From: Allosediminivita sp964397775 | GTDB lineage: Bacteria; Pseudomonadota; Alphaproteobacteria; Rhodobacterales; Rhodobacteraceae | Direction of reading: 5' to 3' | Assembly: GCA_964397775.1 (NCBI GenBank) | Contig: CAYNKL010000008.1 | Span: 1 to 54,530, forward strand | DNA length: 54,530 bases | In this document: in pieces, positions 23,804 to 31,655 of the stretch | Numbering within the stretch: the stretch's first letter is position 1 | Layout of the letters: every line of letters starts with the position of its first letter | Position numbers and translations under genes: made by a program | Notes under the pieces: generated by a model | Database searches by the model: none | Seen by the model: only the letters and a program-made list of their open reading frames with translations | What the model was told of the DNA's origin: nothing

Positions 23804-23813
23804 NNNNNNNNNN
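23804..23813. other. Assembly gap 1 (ten N) and the odd fdsB-fdsA spacer
   Basis: Ten N mark a scaffold join. The space from 23724 to 23995 holds no confident gene. A frame starting at ATG 23720 (MSGFAALTRAEVA...), overlapping the fdsB stop, runs straight into the repeat and the gap. The 120 bases after the gap are less GC-rich than the surroundings, contain a perfect palindrome AACCGGCCGGTT (23893-23904) and an inverted pair GGTCCC/GGGACC, and end in a repeat tail. The true spacer may be shorter or contain other sequence. Confidence 0.9.
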
Positions 23814-23995
23814 ATCAGATGGAGAGAGGTCCCATCTTAATCTGACGAGACGGGACCCTTCAAGGACAAGGGCCATCATCATACTAAGAAGTAACCGGCC
23901 GGTTTGCCAACCCCAAAAGAGGAGTGATGCACCAAGAAGAAGGGGCGGGGTGGCGCTGACATCCCTGCCGCGACGCGACACCGGAGATGCCACGC

Positions 23996-26917
23996 ATGAA
24001 GGATTTCATCATTCCCTGGGACGACCGCGACATGGGCACGCCCGCGAAACAGGGCGCGCCGGTCACGATCGCGGTGGACGGCTTCGAGGTGACGGTGCCG
24101 GCGGGCACCTCGGTCATGCGGGCGGCGGCGGAGGCGGGGATTTCCGTGCCGAAGCTTTGCGCCACCGACAGCGTCGAGGCCTTCGGCTCCTGCCGGCTGT
24201 GCGTCGTCGAGATTGAGGGACGGCGGGGCACGCCGGCCTCCTGCACGACGCCGGTGCACGAGGGCATGAAGGTGCACACGCAGTCCGACAAGGTGAAGAA
24301 GATCCGGCGCGGGGTGATGGAGCTCTATGTCTCGGATCACCCGCTCGACTGTCTGACCTGCTCGGCCAACGGCGATTGCGAGCTGCAGGACATGGCGGGT
24401 GCCGTGGGTCTGCGCGACATGCGCTACACGCCGGGCGAGAACCATTTCGACCCCTCCGGCACCGGCGCGCGCAGCCAGTCCGAGGCGCGGTTGCGCATGC
24501 CCGTGGGCGAGGCCAACCCGCGCTACCTGCCCAAGGACGAGAGCAACCCCTATTTTACCTACGATCCCTCCAAATGCATCGTCTGTTCGCGCTGCGTGCG
24601 GGCCTGCGAGGAGGTACAGGGCACCTTTGCGCTGACCATCGAGGGTCGCGGGTTCGAAAGCCGGGTTTCGGCTGGCATGGCGGGCGACGATTTCCTGACA
24701 TCCGACTGCGTGAGCTGCGGCGCCTGCGTGCAGGCCTGCCCCACCGCGACGCTTCAGGAAAAGAGCGTGGCAGAACAGGGCGTGCCGGACCGGTCGGTCG
24801 TGACCACCTGCGCTTATTGCGGCGTTGGGTGTTCGTTCGAGGCGCAGATGCAGGGTGACCAGCTGGTGCGCATGGTGCCGTGGAAGCACGGCAAGGCCAA
24901 CCGCGGCCACAGCTGCGTCAAGGGCCGCTTCGCCTACGGCTATGCCAGCCACGGCGACCGCATCCTGCACCCCATGGTGCGGGACAGCATTGATCAGCCC
25001 TGGCGCGAGGTCAGCTGGGAGGAGGCCATCGGGTTTGCCGCCACGAGGATGCGCGGCATCCAGGAGCAATACGGCCGCCGGTCGATCGGCGGCATCACCT
25101 CGAGCCGCTGCACCAACGAGGAAACCTTCCTCGTGCAGAAGATGATCCGGGCGGTCTTTGGCAACAACAACACCGACACCTGCGCGCGGGTCTGCCATTC
25201 GCCCACGGGCTACGGGCTCAAGACCACCTTCGGCACCAGCGCGGGCACGCAGGATTTCGACTCGGTCGAGCATACCGACGTGGCCGTGGTGATCGGGGCG
25301 AACCCCACCGACGGGCACCCGGTCTTCGGCTCGCGGCTTAAGAAGCGGCTGCGGGCGGGCGCCAAGCTCATCGTGATCGACCCGCGCCGCATCGACCTGC
25401 TCGACAGCCCCCACGTGGGCGAGGCGCATCACCTGGCCCTGACGCCCGGCACCAATGTCGCCGTGCTGACCGCCATGGCGCATGTGATCGTGACCGAGGG
25501 GCTGGTGGACGAGGATTTCATCCGCACCCGCTGCGACTGGGAGGAATTCCGCCAGTACGCCGAGTTCGCCGCCGATCCGCGCCACAGCCCGGAAGCGACG
25601 GCGCTTCTGACCGGCGTGAACGCGCAGGCGCTGCGGCTTGCGGCGCGGGCCTATGCCACGGGCGGGAACGGGGCGATCTACTACGGGTTGGGCGTGACCG
25701 AGCACAGCCAGGGATCGACCACCGTGATGGCCATCGCCAACCTCGCCATGATGACCGGCAACATCGGCCGTCCCGGCGTGGGCGTGAACCCGCTGCGCGG
25801 CCAGAACAACGTGCAGGGCTCCTGCGACATGGGCAGCTTCCCGCACGAGCTGCCGGGCTATCGCCACGTGAGCGACGATGCCGCGCGCGAGGTCTTCGAG
25901 AAGGTCTGGGGCGCGCCGGTGGACGACGAACCCGGCCTGCGCATTCCCAACATGCTCGACGCGGCGGTCGAGGGCACCTTCCGCGGCATCTACATCCAGG
26001 GCGAGGACATCCTGCAGTCGGACCCCGACACGAAACACGTGGCGGCGGGCCTCGCGGCCATGGACTGCGTCATCGTGCATGACCTTTTCCTGAACGAGAC
26101 GGCGAACTACGCCCATGTCTTCCTGCCGGGCAGCACCTTCCTTGAAAAGGACGGCACCTTCACCAACGCCGAGCGGCGCATCAACATGGTGCGCGAGGTG
26201 ATGAAGCCCAAGGCCGGTTACGCCGACTGGGAGGTGACGCAGCTTTTGGCCAATGCCATGGGCGCTGGCTGGTGCTACACCCACCCGCGCGAGATCATGG
26301 ATGAAATCGCCGCTACCACGCCCTCCTTCGCCGGGGTCAGCTTCGATCTGCTGGACGAGAAGGGCTCGGTCCAGTGGCCCTGCAACGAGGCGCACCCCGA
26401 GGGCTCGCCGGTCATGCACGTGGACGGTTTTGTGCGCGGCAAGGGGCAGTTCATCCTGACCGAATACATCGCCACCGAGGAACGCACCGGGCCGCGCTTC
26501 CCGCTGCTGCTGACCACCGGGCGCATCCTGTCGCAGTACAATGTGGGCGCGCAGACGCGGCGCACGCCGAACGTTGTCTGGCACCAGGAGGACCTGCTGG
26601 AAATCCACCCCCACGATGCCGAGGTGCGCGGCGTCAAGGAAGGCGACTGGATCAAGCTGGCCTCGCGGTCCGGCGAAACCTCGCTGCGCGCGACGATCAC
26701 CGACCGCGTGGCGCCGGGCGTGGTCTACACGACCTTCCACCACCCGGGCACGCAGGCCAACGTGGTGACCTCGGATTTCTCGGACTGGGCGACCAACTGT
26801 CCCGAATACAAGGTGACCGCCGTGCAGGTCTCGCCCTCGAACGGGCCGACCGACTGGCAGGAGGACTACGCCGCGCAGGCGGCGCAGTCGCGGCGCATCC
26901 TTCCGGCGGCGGAATGA
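23996..26917 (+). CDS. fdsA: NAD-dependent formate dehydrogenase alpha subunit (molybdenum)
   Basis: FdsA is the catalytic subunit and oxidises formate to CO2 at a bis-molybdopterin guanine dinucleotide site. It has 973 residues. The NuoG-like N-terminus binds [2Fe-2S] (KLCATD, SCRLCVVE, ASCTTPV) and a His/Cys cluster (LDCLTCSANGDCELQ). Two [4Fe-4S] sites follow (CIVCSRCVRACEE, CVSCGACVQACP). The FdhF-like part begins CAYCGVGCSFE. The molybdenum ligand is Cys near residue 400 in ARVCHSPTGYG, so the enzyme does not need selenocysteine. Start ATG 23996 is favoured over 23987 because GGAG lies 9 nt upstream. fdhD overlaps the stop. Confidence 0.97.
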   Translation: MKDFIIPWDDRDMGTPAKQGAPVTIAVDGFEVTVPAGTSVMRAAAEAGISVPKLCATDSVEAFGSCRLCVVEIEGRRGTPASCTTPVHEGMKVHTQSDKVKKIRRGVMELYVSDHPLDCLTCSANGDCELQDMAGAVGLRDMRYTPGENHFDPSGTGARSQSEARLRMPVGEANPRYLPKDESNPYFTYDPSKCIVCSRCVRACEEVQGTFALTIEGRGFESRVSAGMAGDDFLTSDCVSCGACVQACPTATLQEKSVAEQGVPDRSVVTTCAYCGVGCSFEAQMQGDQLVRMVPWKHGKANRGHSCVKGRFAYGYASHGDRILHPMVRDSIDQPWREVSWEEAIGFAATRMRGIQEQYGRRSIGGITSSRCTNEETFLVQKMIRAVFGNNNTDTCARVCHSPTGYGLKTTFGTSAGTQDFDSVEHTDVAVVIGANPTDGHPVFGSRLKKRLRAGAKLIVIDPRRIDLLDSPHVGEAHHLALTPGTNVAVLTAMAHVIVTEGLVDEDFIRTRCDWEEFRQYAEFAADPRHSPEATALLTGVNAQALRLAARAYATGGNGAIYYGLGVTEHSQGSTTVMAIANLAMMTGNIGRPGVGVNPLRGQNNVQGSCDMGSFPHELPGYRHVSDDAAREVFEKVWGAPVDDEPGLRIPNMLDAAVEGTFRGIYIQGEDILQSDPDTKHVAAGLAAMDCVIVHDLFLNETANYAHVFLPGSTFLEKDGTFTNAERRINMVREVMKPKAGYADWEVTQLLANAMGAGWCYTHPREIMDEIAATTPSFAGVSFDLLDEKGSVQWPCNEAHPEGSPVMHVDGFVRGKGQFILTEYIATEERTGPRFPLLLTTGRILSQYNVGAQTRRTPNVVWHQEDLLEIHPHDAEVRGVKEGDWIKLASRSGETSLRATITDRVAPGVVYTTFHHPGTQANVVTSDFSDWATNCPEYKVTAVQVSPSNGPTDWQEDYAAQAAQSRRILPAAE

Positions 26918-27735
26918 CCGGCGATCCGGCGCAGATCCGTGTAGGGACCTCCGTGCAGGGGGGCGAGCGGCGCGACGTGCACCGCGCGCTGCCCGAGGAG
27001 CTGCCCGTCGCGGTGACCGTGAACGGCAGCACGCATGCCGTCATGATGGCCACGCCCGACGATCTGGAGGATTTCGCCCTGGGCTTTGCCCTGACCGAGG
27101 GGCTGGTCGGCGCCGCGTCTCAGGTGGAGCGGTCCGAGATCGTCGCGTTCGACGAGGGCATCGAGGCGCGGCTCTGGCTGCCCGAGGCGCAGGCCGAGGC
27201 AATCGCCGCCCGCCGCCGCAGCATGGCCGGGCCGGTGGGCTGCGGGCTGTGCGGGATCGAAAGCCTGGAACAGGCGGTGCGCGCGCTGCCGGTTCTGCCG
27301 GACAGTGGTCTGCGCATCCCGGGGGCCGAGGTGGCGGGCGCCACCGACGCGCTGCGCGGGCATCAGCCGCTGCACGATCGCACCCACGCGGTGCACGCGG
27401 CGGGCTTCCTGCGGCCGGGCGCGGGCATCGTCATGGCGCGCGAGGACGTCGGCCGGCACAACGCGCTCGACAAGCTCATCGGCGCCTGCGCGCGGGCGGG
27501 CCTCGACATGGGGCAGGGGGCCGTGGTGCTGACCTCGCGCGTGTCGGTCGAGATGGTGCAGAAGACGGTGCTTGCCGGGGCGCCTGTGCTCATCGCCGTG
27601 TCGGCGCCCACCGCCCATGCCCTGCGGCTGGCCGAGGGCGCGGGCCTGACGCTTGCCGCCTTTGCCCGCGGCGGTGGCTTTGACATCTATGCCCACGGGC
27701 ACCGGATCGTGACGGAGGAAAGCGATGTCGCCTGA
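26914..27735 (+). CDS. fdhD: Formate dehydrogenase accessory sulfurtransferase
   Basis: FdhD passes sulfur from IscS to the molybdenum cofactor, which formate dehydrogenases need for activity. The protein has 273 residues. The sulfur-relay cysteines are in GCGLCGIES (Cys-x2-Cys). Other family features are DDLEDFALGFALTEG and the cofactor-binding stretch MAREDVGRHNALDKLIGA, then SRVSVEMVQKTVLAG. The start overlaps the fdsA stop by ATGA, and the end overlaps fdsD by 11 nt, so it is a true member of the operon. Confidence 0.95.
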   Translation: MTGDPAQIRVGTSVQGGERRDVHRALPEELPVAVTVNGSTHAVMMATPDDLEDFALGFALTEGLVGAASQVERSEIVAFDEGIEARLWLPEAQAEAIAARRRSMAGPVGCGLCGIESLEQAVRALPVLPDSGLRIPGAEVAGATDALRGHQPLHDRTHAVHAAGFLRPGAGIVMAREDVGRHNALDKLIGACARAGLDMGQGAVVLTSRVSVEMVQKTVLAGAPVLIAVSAPTAHALRLAEGAGLTLAAFARGGGFDIYAHGHRIVTEESDVA

Positions 27736-27940
27736 CAAGATGATACGCATGGCGAACCAGATCGCCGCGTTCTTCGAGACCCAGCCGAATGCCGGCGCGC
27801 CCGAGGTGGCCGCCCATATCAACGAGTTCTGGGAACCGCGCATGCGCGCGCAGCTGGGCGATCACCTCGCCGCGGGCGGCGAGGGCTTGCACCCGCTGGT
27901 GACCGAGGCGGCAGGGCTGATCAAGCAACCCGCCGCCTGA
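27725..27940 (+). CDS. fdsD: Formate dehydrogenase delta subunit
   Basis: This 71-residue protein matches the small FdsD family, which is found at the end of fds operons and helps build or stabilise the cytoplasmic enzyme. Typical segments are KMIRMANQIAAFFETQP and HINEFWEPRMRAQL. ATG 27725 overlaps fdhD. The operon ends here: tex converges on it with only 4 bp between the stop codons. Confidence 0.93.
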   Translation: MSPDKMIRMANQIAAFFETQPNAGAPEVAAHINEFWEPRMRAQLGDHLAAGGEGLHPLVTEAAGLIKQPAA

Positions 27941-27944
27941 GCCC

Positions 27945-30356
27945 TCACTTCCGGTTCATCGCGTCGCGCAGGGCCGCCCCGAGTGCGCCGCCGCCCTCGT
28001 CCTTGCGGGGCTGGGCAGGCTTGCCGCGTCCCTGACCCCCGCCACCGCCGCGCGGCTTGCCCTTGTCGGGGCTCGGCCCGCGTTCGTCGCGCGCCGCCTT
28101 GGCCGAGGCACCGCCATCCTTGCGCATGCTCAGCCCGATCCGCTTGCGGGGCACGTCGACCTCGGTCACCGTGACCGAGACCACGTCGCCCGCCTTCACC
28201 ACCTCGTGCGGGTCCTTGACGAAGCGGTCGGCCAGCTGGCTGATGTGGACAAGCCCGTCCTGGTGCACGCCCACGTCGACGAAGGCGCCGAAGGCCGCGA
28301 CGTTGGTCACGGTGCCCTCCAGCCGCATCCCCGGCTTCAGGTCCTTGATGTCCTCGACACCGTCCGCGAACTGCGCGGTGCGGAAGCTCGGGCGCGGGTC
28401 GCGGCCGGGCTTTTCCAGTTCCGCCAGGATGTCCTTCACCGTCGGCAGGCCAAAGCTCGCGTCCACGAAGTCCTCCGCTCGCAGGCCCTTCAGCGCCTCG
28501 GGCTGGCCCATGATCTGGCGAATGTCGCGCCCGCAGGCGCTCACGATCCGCCGCGCGACGCCATAGGCCTCGGGGTGGACCGAGGAGGCGTCCAGCGGCT
28601 CCTCCCCGTCGCGGATGCGCAGGAAGCCCGCCGCCTGCTCAAACGCCTTGGGGCCAAGCCCCGCCACCTTCAGCAACGCCTTGCGCGACCCGAAGGCCCC
28701 GCTGGCATCGCGGTGATCCACCACCGCCTGCGCCAACTTCGGCCCCAGCCCCGCCACGTGTGACAGCAGCGGCGCCGAGGCGGTGTTGAGATCCACGCCC
28801 ACCGCGTTCACCGCATCCTCCACGACCGCCTCCAGCGCCTTGGTCAGGCGCCGCTGGTCCACGTCGTGCTGATACTGGCCGACGCCGATGCTTTGCGGTT
28901 CGATCTTCACCAGCTCCGCCAGCGGGTCCTGCAGCCGCCGCGCGATCGACACCGCGCCCCGCAGCGAGACATCCAGCCCGGGGAACTCCTTCGCCGCAAG
29001 GTCCGAGGCCGAATAGACCGAGGCGCCCGCCTCGGAGACCACCACCTTGGTCGGCGCGGCCACGCCCTGCGGCAGCAGCTTCAGCGTGTCGGCCACCAGC
29101 CGCTCGGTCTCGCGGCTGGCGGTGCCGTTGCCGATGGCGACCAGCTCCACCCCGTGGCGCTGGATCATGGCGATGATCTGCGCCTCGGCCCCGCGCAGGT
29201 CGCGCTTGGGCGGGAAGGGATAAAGCGTCGCCGTCTCCAGCAGCTTGCCGGTGGCGTCCACCACAGCCGCCTTCACGCCGGTACGGATGCCGGGATCAAG
29301 ACCCAGCGTCGCCCGCGCCCCCGCCGGTGCTGCCAGCAGCAGGTCCTTGAGGTTGCGCGCAAAGACCTGGATCGCGCTTTCATGCGCGCGGCTGCGCAGC
29401 TCGGCCAGAAGATCCACGTACATCGACAGCGACAGCTTCACCCGCCAGGTCCAGGCCGCCGCCTCGCGCAGCCAGCGGTCGCCGGGCGCATCGCCCGGCA
29501 CACCCACGGCGCCCGCCACGATCTGCACCGCCTTGTCGCGTCCGCCCTCGGGGTCGGGGGCGATGTCCAGCGTCACAACCTCTTCCTTGGCGGCGCGCAG
29601 CAGCGCCAGCGCCCGGTGATCGGGGATCTTGTTCCACGCCTCCGCGTGATCGAAGTAGTCCGAGAACTTGGCGCCCTCTTCCTCCTTGCCGGCGATCACC
29701 CGGGCGGTGACCATCGCCTCGGTCCGCATGAAATCGCGCAGGCGCCCCAGCAGGTCGGCGTTCTCGGCGAGCGCGGCGGCTGCGGCGATGGGGTTCCCGG
29801 CGAACGTGTGACCGTGGTAANNNNNNNNNNCCTGAATCGACTCGGGCAGTTCCTCGGCCAGGATATCCCGCGCCCCGGTGAGCGCGGCCTTGGTGTCGGC
29901 CACGTTCTCGGACACATAGCCCTCGGCCAGCTTGGCCGGATCGGCCGAGCGGTCCGCCATGATCCCGCGCAGCAGCGGCTCCAGCCCGTTTTCCCGCGCG
30001 ATCATCGCCTTGGTCCGGCGCTTGGGCTTGTAGGGCAGGTAGATGTCCTCCAGCGCCGACTTTGTCTCGGCCGCGGCGACAGCCTTGGCCAACTCGTCGG
30101 TCAGCTTGCCCTGCTCCTTGATCGACGAAAGGATCGTCGCCCGCCGCGCCTCGAGCTCGCGCAGATAGGCCAGCCGGTCCGAGAGCGTGCGCAGCTGCGT
30201 GTCGTCCAGCCCGCCCGTGGCCTCCTTGCGGTAGCGGGCGACGAAGGGCACCGTCGCGCCCCCGTCAAGCAGGTCGACCGCAGCACTGACCTGGTCGGGC
30301 CGGGCGGTGATCTCGGTTGCGATCTGGCGGGCGATGCGCTGGGCGGTCTGGTCCAA
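27945..30356 (-). CDS. tex: Tex family RNA-binding transcription accessory protein (contains assembly gap)
   Basis: Tex is a conserved cytoplasmic nucleic-acid binding protein linked to transcription and RNA metabolism. Seen in order are an N-terminal helical region (FVARYRKEATGGLDDTQLR), a YqgF-like RNase H domain (LGLDPGIRTGVKAAVVD), helix-hairpin-helix motifs (LNTASAPLLSHVAGLGPKLA), a C-terminal S1 domain (GTVTNVAAFGAFVDVGVHQD), and a basic Gly-rich tail. The best start is TTG 30356, preceded by AGGAG; the longer frame to 30581 has no Tex homology. Ten N at 29821-29830 fall near residue 177. About 20 residues on the N-terminal-distal side of the gap (around TFAGNPIAAAAALA) look like a class III aminotransferase, so the gene may be intact in the organism but is wrong here. 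Confidence 0.93.
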   Translation of the reverse strand: MDQTAQRIARQIATEITARPDQVSAAVDLLDGGATVPFVARYRKEATGGLDDTQLRTLSDRLAYLRELEARRATILSSIKEQGKLTDELAKAVAAAETKSALEDIYLPYKPKRRTKAMIARENGLEPLLRGIMADRSADPAKLAEGYVSENVADTKAALTGARDILAEELPESIQXXXXYHGHTFAGNPIAAAAALAENADLLGRLRDFMRTEAMVTARVIAGKEEEGAKFSDYFDHAEAWNKIPDHRALALLRAAKEEVVTLDIAPDPEGGRDKAVQIVAGAVGVPGDAPGDRWLREAAAWTWRVKLSLSMYVDLLAELRSRAHESAIQVFARNLKDLLLAAPAGARATLGLDPGIRTGVKAAVVDATGKLLETATLYPFPPKRDLRGAEAQIIAMIQRHGVELVAIGNGTASRETERLVADTLKLLPQGVAAPTKVVVSEAGASVYSASDLAAKEFPGLDVSLRGAVSIARRLQDPLAELVKIEPQSIGVGQYQHDVDQRRLTKALEAVVEDAVNAVGVDLNTASAPLLSHVAGLGPKLAQAVVDHRDASGAFGSRKALLKVAGLGPKAFEQAAGFLRIRDGEEPLDASSVHPEAYGVARRIVSACGRDIRQIMGQPEALKGLRAEDFVDASFGLPTVKDILAELEKPGRDPRPSFRTAQFADGVEDIKDLKPGMRLEGTVTNVAAFGAFVDVGVHQDGLVHISQLADRFVKDPHEVVKAGDVVSVTVTEVDVPRKRIGLSMRKDGGASAKAARDERGPSPDKGKPRGGGGGQGRGKPAQPRKDEGGGALGAALRDAMNRK
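29821..29830. other. Assembly gap 2 (ten N) inside tex
   Basis: Ten N interrupt tex. The frame happens to stay open across the gap. The residues next to it, PESIQ on one side and YHGHTFAGNPIAAAAALA on the other, do not fit Tex, which resumes at ENADLLGRLRDFM. The seam therefore seems to carry sequence from another locus. Confidence 0.9.
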
Positions 30357-30568
30357 TTGCGGCTCCTGTTCGCGGTCGGAGCGCCTGTCTAGCCTCCGTC
30401 GGGCCTTCCGCCAAGAGGGCGCACGGGGTGCGGCGGCCGGATCGGCCCGCAGGCGCCGAGAGGGACGCCGGGTCACGCGCCAAGGCCTGCGGCGCCACCG
30501 TGGCTTGAACCGGTGGGCGCCTCGGGCATTATCGCGCGCAATCAGCCCGGCCAACAGGAGGTACCCCC

Positions 30569-31288
30569 GTGGCCCAGCCAACCGACCATTCCCATGCGGC
30601 CGAGGATATTACCAGCCGCCTTCGCGAGGGGCCGGCACGCAGCCACCTGCGCGACATGATCTACGGCGCCATCGACGGCGGGGTGACCACCTTTGCCATC
30701 GTCGCGGGCGTGGCAGGAGCAGGGCTTTCGCCCTTCGTGATCGTCGCACTGGGCCTGGCCAACGTCTTTGCCGACGGGTTTTCCATGGCCGCGGGCAACT
30801 ACTCGGGCACCAAGGCGGAGCTCGACGACATGCGCCGTCTTCGCGCGGTCGAGCTCGACCACATCGACCGCTTTCCCGAGGGCGAGCGCCGCGAACTGCG
30901 CGAGATCCTGTCGCAGCGCGGGCTGCATGGCGATACGTTGGAGGCCGCCGTCGACCAGATCGCCGCCAGCCGTGAGGCCTGGGTCACGACGATGCTCGAG
31001 GGCGAATACGGCGTTTCACCGACAGAGCCACATCCCATGTGCGCGGCGCTCGCCACCTTCGGCGCCTTCCTCGTGTCGGGGTTCATCCCGCTGCTGCCGT
31101 TCCTTGCGGGGCTGCCGCAGGCCTTCACCATCTCGGCCCTGCTGACGCTGGCGTCCTTCTTCGCCATCGGCGCCGCCAAGAGCCGCTGGTCGCTCAGCCC
31201 CTGGTGGCGCTCGGGGCTGGAGACCTTCGCCATCGGCGGCACGGCGGCGGGCATCGCCTACGCGGTGGGGACGCTCTTCACGCTCTGA
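30569..31288 (+). CDS. VIT1/CCC1 family iron/manganese transporter
   Basis: This is an inner-membrane protein of the VIT1/CCC1 family, which moves Fe(II) or Mn(II) out of the cytoplasm or into a store. It has 239 residues and a GTG start at 30569 behind a near-perfect ribosome site (AGGAGGTA). TM1 carries IYGAIDGGVTTFAIVAGV, a family hallmark. TM2 is IVALGLANVFADGFSMAAGN. The central cytoplasmic helices are Glu-rich (DDMRRLRAVELDHIDRFPEG), the usual metal-collecting region. Three further segments follow, including FLVSGFIPLLPFLAGLP. Bacterial members may protect against metal excess, but the substrate is not shown here. It stands alone. Confidence 0.92.
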   Translation: MAQPTDHSHAAEDITSRLREGPARSHLRDMIYGAIDGGVTTFAIVAGVAGAGLSPFVIVALGLANVFADGFSMAAGNYSGTKAELDDMRRLRAVELDHIDRFPEGERRELREILSQRGLHGDTLEAAVDQIAASREAWVTTMLEGEYGVSPTEPHPMCAALATFGAFLVSGFIPLLPFLAGLPQAFTISALLTLASFFAIGAAKSRWSLSPWWRSGLETFAIGGTAAGIAYAVGTLFTL

Positions 31289-31304
31289 GACGACGCCGGG
31301 CAAA

Positions 31305-31322
31305 AGTCGGGTATTCCCGACT
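31305..31322. terminator. Hairpin AGTCGGG-TATT-CCCGACT
   Basis: A perfect 7-bp stem with a TATT loop, 17 bp after the VIT1-like gene. No T-tract follows. It probably ends that transcript. Confidence 0.5.
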
Positions 31323-31519
31323 GACGTGGCGTCGTGCTGCGGGGTAGCCTTTCCTCATTGTCCCGGGATGACCTGTTACGGCCATTTCGCCCCGTCCATT
31401 TGTCAAGCCCGCCCGCCCCGTCGCGCCCCGCAGGATCCGCAATTTTTCCGTGGATCCGGAGCCGGCCGGGCGGGCTGCCACCCCCACTGGACGCGCCGTC
31501 GCCCGGCGTCTATACCCCT

Positions 31520-31537
31520 GCCCATGATGGGCCTTTT
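31520..31537 (+). terminator. Short hairpin plus CTTTT in the ileS leader
   Basis: GCCCA-TGA-TGGGC is followed by CTTTT. It lies 119 bp before the ileS start in a 367-bp non-coding stretch (31289-31655). It could be a weak intrinsic terminator or an attenuator of ileS. Apart from the two hairpins nothing else was recognised in this stretch: no T-box and no clear promoter. Confidence 0.35.
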
Positions 31538-31655
31538 CGCGATCATCATCCGAATTACATGCCCGGCGTCCTGACAACGGACCGCCGGGACAAAGGCGCA
31601 TGCGCCGACGCGCCGACCTCACCCGAAATTCCCGTATCGCCCGAGGACACACCCG

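Noticed and set aside
23879..26743. A 954-codon open frame antisense to fdsA
   Set aside because: It is a shadow frame of the iron-sulfur/molybdenum subunit, with no homology, and it begins and ends at no sensible signal.
29700..29900. A Tex-aminotransferase fusion protein
   Set aside because: The foreign stretch is about 20 residues long and touches an N-run. A misassembled join explains it better.
31289..31655. A T-box or other known riboswitch before ileS
   Set aside because: No T-box sequence or specifier stem was found, and T-boxes are not expected in this lineage. Only two simple hairpins are supported.
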